From: Pseudomonadota bacterium
Lineage (GTDB): Bacteria > Pseudomonadota > Alphaproteobacteria > Rhizobiales > Rhizobiaceae
NCBI GenBank assembly: GCA_023451735.1
Contig: JAEXYH010000078.1
Span: forward strand, 1 to 64,000
Length of the DNA stretch: 64,000 nucleotides
Reading direction: 5' to 3'
Below are positions 60,526-64,000 of this stretch, in pieces. Positions within the stretch are counted from its first letter, which is position 1. The number at the start of each line of letters is the position of its first letter. The notes beneath the pieces were generated by a model. The model saw nothing but the letters and a program-made list of their open reading frames with translations, was not told the origin of the DNA and ran no database searches. A program made the position numbers and the translations under genes.

Positions 60526-60590
60526 ACCCTTTACGAATACCGGGGCCACATTCGTGCGGCCCCGCCTCTCATTGATCAAGAGATTTCATC

Positions 60591-61454
60591 ATGTCCAGAA
60601 TTGCCTATGTGAACGGCGCCTATGTGCGGCATTCCGATGCCGGCGTGCATGTCGAGGACCGAGGGTTTCAGTTCGCCGATGCTGTTTACGAGGTCTGCGA
60701 GGTGAGAAGCGGCCTGATCGTTGATCTGACGCGGCATCTCGACCGCCTTGATCGTTCACTTGGCGAACTGCGCATGGCATCGCCCATGGATCGCAAGGCG
60801 TTGACGATCGTCATTCGCGAAGTGCTGCGCCGCAATCGGGTCTGCAACGGTCTTTTCTATCTGCAGGTCTCGCGCGGGACTGCGAAGCGCGATCATGTCT
60901 TCCCGTCGGCCGATACCGCGCCGACGCTCGTCATTACGGCCAAGTCGTCCGATCCATCGTTTGCCCTGCGTCGCTATGAAACCGGCATCAAGGTGATCAC
61001 CGTGCCGGAAAATCGCTGGGATCGCGTCGATATCAAAAGCGTCGCCCTTTTGCCCAACGTGCTTGCCAAACAACAGGCCAAGGACGCCGGCGCCCAGGAT
61101 GCGATCTATATCGACCGCAACGGCATCGTCATGGAAGGCGCTTCGTCCAATGTCTGGATCGTCACCCAGGACGGTAGACTGCTGACGCGACCGGCTGAAC
61201 ACGGCATCCTGCGCGGTATCACCCGCACGACGCTTCTCGATGTCACGACGTCGCTCGACATCTCCGTCGAGGAGCGGGAATTCACCTTGGATGACATGCT
61301 GGCGGCGCGTGAGGTCTTCTTCACGTCCGCGACCGGTATCTGCACTCCAATCGTTTCAATCGATGGAAAAACAATCGCCAACGGTCATCCCGGCAGTGTC
61401 GCATCGAATATCCGCGACGCCTTTTTCGAGATTGCGGAAAAGACGGCGATTTGA
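60591..61454 (+). CDS. dat: D-amino-acid transaminase (class IV aminotransferase)
   Basis: This is 287 residues of PLP fold-type [32 protein letters not shown] at the N-terminus, the likely Schiff-base lysine in [19 protein letters not shown], the cofactor-binding Glu in [12 protein letters not shown], and [17 protein letters not shown]-alanine transaminases supply D-glutamate and D-alanine for peptidoglycan. Branched-chain transaminases are close relatives; the 287-residue length and N-terminal sequence favour Dat. It follows ntrX after only 65 bp and precedes hfq. Confidence 0.9.
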   Translation: MSRIAYVNGAYVRHSDAGVHVEDRGFQFADAVYEVCEVRSGLIVDLTRHLDRLDRSLGELRMASPMDRKALTIVIREVLRRNRVCNGLFYLQVSRGTAKRDHVFPSADTAPTLVITAKSSDPSFALRRYETGIKVITVPENRWDRVDIKSVALLPNVLAKQQAKDAGAQDAIYIDRNGIVMEGASSNVWIVTQDGRLLTRPAEHGILRGITRTTLLDVTTSLDISVEEREFTLDDMLAAREVFFTSATGICTPIVSIDGKTIANGHPGSVASNIRDAFFEIAEKTAI

Positions 61455-61474
61455 TAACCAGAGTTTTGGGGGAA

Positions 61475-61560
61475 GGGAAACACGGGGCGTTTCCCGGTCA
61501 TCTCATATAAACGAGATCATTATCCCGGCTTTTGCCGGCAAGAAAGAAAGAAGCGGCGCT
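61475..61560 (+). promoter_or_regulatory. Structured hfq leader
   Basis: Three short inverted repeats occur in 65 nt: arms 61475-61481/61489-61495, 61500-61504/61513-61517 and 61525-61529/61534-61538. They are followed by a purine-rich AAGAAAGAAAGAAG ribosome-binding stretch before the ATG. Such an A-rich leader could be a Hfq autorepression site. Confidence 0.5.
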
Positions 61561-61803
61561 ATGGCGGAACGTTCTCAGAACCTGCAGGATTTATTTCTCA
61601 ATACGGTCCGAAAGCAGAAAATTTCCCTGACCATATTCCTCATCAACGGGGTCAAGCTCACGGGAGTCGTAACCTCCTTCGACAATTTCTGCGTTCTTCT
61701 TCGTCGTGACGGGCACTCCCAGCTCGTGTATAAACACGCAATCTCGACCATTATGCCGGGCCAGCCGATGCAGATGTTCGAGACGGAAGAAAACGCAGCC
61801 TAA
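61561..61803 (+). CDS. hfq: RNA chaperone Hfq
   Basis: This is 80 residues with the complete Sm1 and Sm2 motifs: [40 protein letters not shown] and the Sm2 VYKHAISTI. The C-terminal tail after MPGQPMQMF is short (ETEENAA), as in alphaproteobacteria. It forms a hexamer that pairs small RNAs with messages, including nitrogen-fixation and transport genes in rhizobia. hflX follows after 75 bp. Confidence 0.98.
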   Translation: MAERSQNLQDLFLNTVRKQKISLTIFLINGVKLTGVVTSFDNFCVLLRRDGHSQLVYKHAISTIMPGQPMQMFETEENAA

Positions 61804-61878
61804 GGATACAGACAGATTTCTATCAGAGATACGTCTAACGAATCGCTCGTCCCGGAAGCCGAAAAGCACCGGGACGAT

Positions 61879-63219
61879 ATGCGTGCTGTCGTCGTGGTGC
61901 CGGTGCTGAAACAGTCCCGACCGAAGACGGGGCAGGGTGACTCGCCGATTGCCGCTGCTCCGCAGCGGTCAAATGAGGCGCGCCTTGAAGAGGCGATCGG
62001 TCTTGCCCGCGCTATCGACCTTGAAATCGCCGAAGGCCTGATCGTCACGGTCAACCAGCCGCGACCCGCGACCCTGATGGGCACGGGAAAGATCGATGAG
62101 ATCAAGGGGCTTCTCGACGAGAAGGATGCCGGCCTCGTCATCGTCGATCATCCGCTGACGCCGGTGCAGCAGCGTAATCTCGAAAAGGAATGGGGCGCCA
62201 AGGTCATCGACCGTACCGGCCTCATCCTGGAAATTTTTGGCCGCCGCGCTTCCACCAAGGAAGGCACGCTGCAGGTCGATCTTGCGCATCTCAACTACCA
62301 GAAGGGCCGGCTGGTCCGTTCCTGGACCCACCTTGAACGCCAGCGCGGTGGTGCTGGCTTCATGGGTGGTCCGGGTGAAACCCAGATCGAGGCCGACCGA
62401 CGGCAGCTGCAGGACAAGATCATCAAGCTCGAACGCGAGCTGGAGCAGGTCGTGCGGACCCGCCAGTTGCATCGCGCCAAGCGTCGCAAGGTGCCGCATC
62501 CCATCGTGGCGCTGGTCGGTTACACCAACGCCGGCAAGTCCACCCTGTTCAACCGCATCACCGGCGCGGGCGTTCTCGCCGAGGATATGCTGTTTGCGAC
62601 ACTCGATCCGACGCTGCGACGGATGAAGCTGCCGCATGGTCGCACCGTCATTCTGTCGGACACCGTCGGGTTTATTTCCGATCTGCCGACCCATCTCGTT
62701 GCAGCTTTCCGCGCGACGCTGGAAGAGGTGCTGGAAGCCGATCTCATCCTGCATGTGCGGGATATGTCCGACCCGGACAATGCCGCCCAGTCGCACGATG
62801 TGCTGCGCATCCTCGCCGATCTCGGCATCGACGAGAAGGAAAGCTCCGAGCGTCTCATCGAGGTCTGGAACAAGATCGACCGTCTCGACCCGGAAACCCA
62901 TGACGCATTGTTCGAACGCGCCAAGGGCCGCGACAATATCATGGCGCTGTCTGCTATCACCGGCGAAGGGCTCGAGCCGCTGATGGACGAGATCGCCAAG
63001 CGGCTTTCCGGCGTGTTGACCGAAACCTCGATCACCATTCCTGCCGACAGGCTTTCTCTCGTCTCCTGGATCTACGGCAATTCGATCGTCGATGGCCGCG
63101 AAGACAACGAGGACGGTTCGGTGACGATGGATGTGCGTATGTCGGAAGCGCAGGCCACCGAGATCGAACGCCGGCTGGGCAACGGGCCGAAGCAAGAGAA
63201 GGAAGACTGGGAGCGCTGA
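61879..63219 (+). CDS. hflX: HflX, ribosome-associated GTPase
   Basis: This is 446 residues: an HflX N-terminal domain with LMGTGKIDEIKGLL, the HflX signature GGPGETQIEADRR, and a GTPase domain with G1 GYTNAGKSTLFNRIT (214-228), G3 DTVGFISDLP and G4 WNKID. It splits or rescues ribosomes under stress in the family. The ATG at 61879 is used, but 25 codons upstream in frame are open and start soon after AAGGA with only non-standard codons such as ATT at 61816. Downstream of hfq, as in many proteobacteria. Confidence 0.95.
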   Translation: MRAVVVVPVLKQSRPKTGQGDSPIAAAPQRSNEARLEEAIGLARAIDLEIAEGLIVTVNQPRPATLMGTGKIDEIKGLLDEKDAGLVIVDHPLTPVQQRNLEKEWGAKVIDRTGLILEIFGRRASTKEGTLQVDLAHLNYQKGRLVRSWTHLERQRGGAGFMGGPGETQIEADRRQLQDKIIKLERELEQVVRTRQLHRAKRRKVPHPIVALVGYTNAGKSTLFNRITGAGVLAEDMLFATLDPTLRRMKLPHGRTVILSDTVGFISDLPTHLVAAFRATLEEVLEADLILHVRDMSDPDNAAQSHDVLRILADLGIDEKESSERLIEVWNKIDRLDPETHDALFERAKGRDNIMALSAITGEGLEPLMDEIAKRLSGVLTETSITIPADRLSLVSWIYGNSIVDGREDNEDGSVTMDVRMSEAQATEIERRLGNGPKQEKEDWER

Positions 63220-63356
63220 GCTTCCAGTGCAGTATCCAACAAAACAAAAGAGTTCCCGCGTCGGAAGGCTGATGCTTGCGGCTTAGCCTAAGCGTGGCGC
63301 AACCAAAACCCGTGCCGCGCATTGTGGCTGCGCAATTTTGCGCCGGGTTTTGCCAA

Positions 63357-64000
63357 ATGGCTTTCTCATCAGCTTCCTCCTCTTCCAGGTCAGCCGAAAA
63401 CAAGCCGCCGCGCATCGTTTCAGATCGGTCGCTGGTCGCGCTCTGCGTTCTCAATTTTTTCCTCGCCGACGCCCGGGATGGGCTTGGTCCCTTCCTCGAT
63501 GCGTTTCTTGCCACGCGTGGCTGGTCATCCCTGTCACTTGGCCTGATTGCAACGGTCGGCGGATTGATCGGACTTGCTGCCACGCCGCTTTGTGGGGCGC
63601 TGGTGGATGGAACGCCGTGGAAACGGGCCCTGATCGCCGGACCTGTCATCCTCGTTACTGCCGCAGCGTTGATAACGCTCGTCTCTCCGGAGCCGGTCAT
63701 TGTCTGGATCGGGCAGATCGGCACGGCGGTGGTCGGCGCCGTGATCGGTCCCGCACTGGCAGGATTGACGCTCGGGCTGGTGGGCGAGCGACTTTTCTCC
63801 CAGCAGATCGCTCGCAACGAGTTCTGGAACCACACGGGCAATTTCGCCTCTCTGTTTGCCGTGTATGTGATCATCTCGCTGTTCGGGCAAGCAGGCATGA
63901 TCTGGCTGATGATCGCGACCGCCTTCGGGGCACTAGTTGCGGTTGCGAGCATCGATCCTGAGCGTATCGATCATCAGGTCGCCCGTGGTCTGCAACCGGA
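63357..64000 (+). CDS. MFS transporter (3'-truncated by window edge)
   Basis: The first 214 codons of a major facilitator protein run to the window end. After a Ser-rich N-terminus (MAFSSASSSS) come hydrophobic helices: LVALCVLNFFLADARDGLGPFLDAFLA, SLGLIATVGGLIGLAATPLCGALVDG with the loop 2-3 like GALVDGTPWKR, VILVTAAALITLV, and IGQIGTAVVGAVIGPALAGLTLGLVG. A hydrophilic NEFWNHTGNF segment precedes the next helix. The substrate cannot be read from this half. The start at 63357 has no strong ribosome-binding site and stands 137 bp after hflX. Confidence 0.82.
   Translation, partial: MAFSSASSSSRSAENKPPRIVSDRSLVALCVLNFFLADARDGLGPFLDAFLATRGWSSLSLGLIATVGGLIGLAATPLCGALVDGTPWKRALIAGPVILVTAAALITLVSPEPVIVWIGQIGTAVVGAVIGPALAGLTLGLVGERLFSQQIARNEFWNHTGNFASLFAVYVIISLFGQAGMIWLMIATAFGALVAVASIDPERIDHQVARGLQP

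Overview
The window is a 64 kb piece of the core chromosome of an alphaproteobacterium, almost certainly a member of the Rhizobiaceae (Rhizobium/Agrobacterium/Sinorhizobium relatives). The evidence is the gene order (aapJQMP-metC, clpS-clpA, the rpsB-to-lpxB envelope cluster, eno-ftsB-pdhABC, dusB-ntrBC-ntrYX, dat-hfq-hflX), an IspDF fusion, an E1-beta subunit that carries a lipoyl domain, a direct-repeat GTTC-N7-GTTC SOS box in front of lexA, and moderately high GC with strongly biased third codon positions. No tRNA, rRNA, insertion sequence, prophage or CRISPR array was seen. Both window ends cut genes (aapP on the left, an MFS transporter on the right).

Layout. 1-3.8 kb: general L-amino-acid ABC transporter aapJQMP on the minus strand. 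4.1-9 kb: metC, an FAD monooxygenase, a CHCC zinc-finger protein, an alpha/beta hydrolase, cysE and a DUF3126 protein. 9.3-13.4 kb: ClpS adaptor and ClpA unfoldase, then an AzlC/AzlD amino-acid exporter pair. 13.4-17.8 kb: HIT hydrolase, FemAB/GNAT-like protein, GDPD, RidA, the periplasmic protein EipB and a small unknown protein. 17.9-31.1 kb: translation and envelope supercluster rpsB, tsf, pyrH, frr, uppS, cdsA, rseP, bamA, lpxD, fabZ, lpxA, lpxI, lpxB, covering translation, undecaprenyl and phospholipid precursors, outer-membrane protein assembly and lipid A. 31.2-37.9 kb: gltA, comEC, lexA, a VOC protein and kdsA. 38-48 kb: eno, ftsB-like, the pyruvate dehydrogenase complex (pdhA, pdhB, pdhC, lpdA) with an SGNH hydrolase and a DUF465 protein inside, then lipA, which makes the lipoyl cofactor these enzymes use. 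48.3-51 kb: a P-loop protein, ratA, cinA and ispDF. 51.2-63.2 kb: dusB-ntrB-ntrC, a minus-strand copper-delivery cluster (SCO, PCuAC, a DUF2946-like protein), ntrY-ntrX, dat, hfq and hflX.

Functionally the window links carbon flow (enolase, pyruvate dehydrogenase, citrate synthase), lipid A/Kdo and outer-membrane assembly, nitrogen-status signalling (NtrBC, NtrYX, with the amino-acid permease as a plausible target), proteostasis (ClpAS) and post-transcriptional control (Hfq).

I found no convincing undescribed system. The most useful leads are local: two apparent departures from the usual rhizobial order (lexA next to VOC-kdsA, and no trkA between ntrX and dat), the copper cluster splitting ntrBC from ntrYX, an NtrX without the sigma-54 contact loop, a ComEC with a degenerate C-terminal domain, a structured hfq leader, and several strong stem-loops without U-tracts inside operons. 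Comparisons with other genomes are from memory and were not computed.
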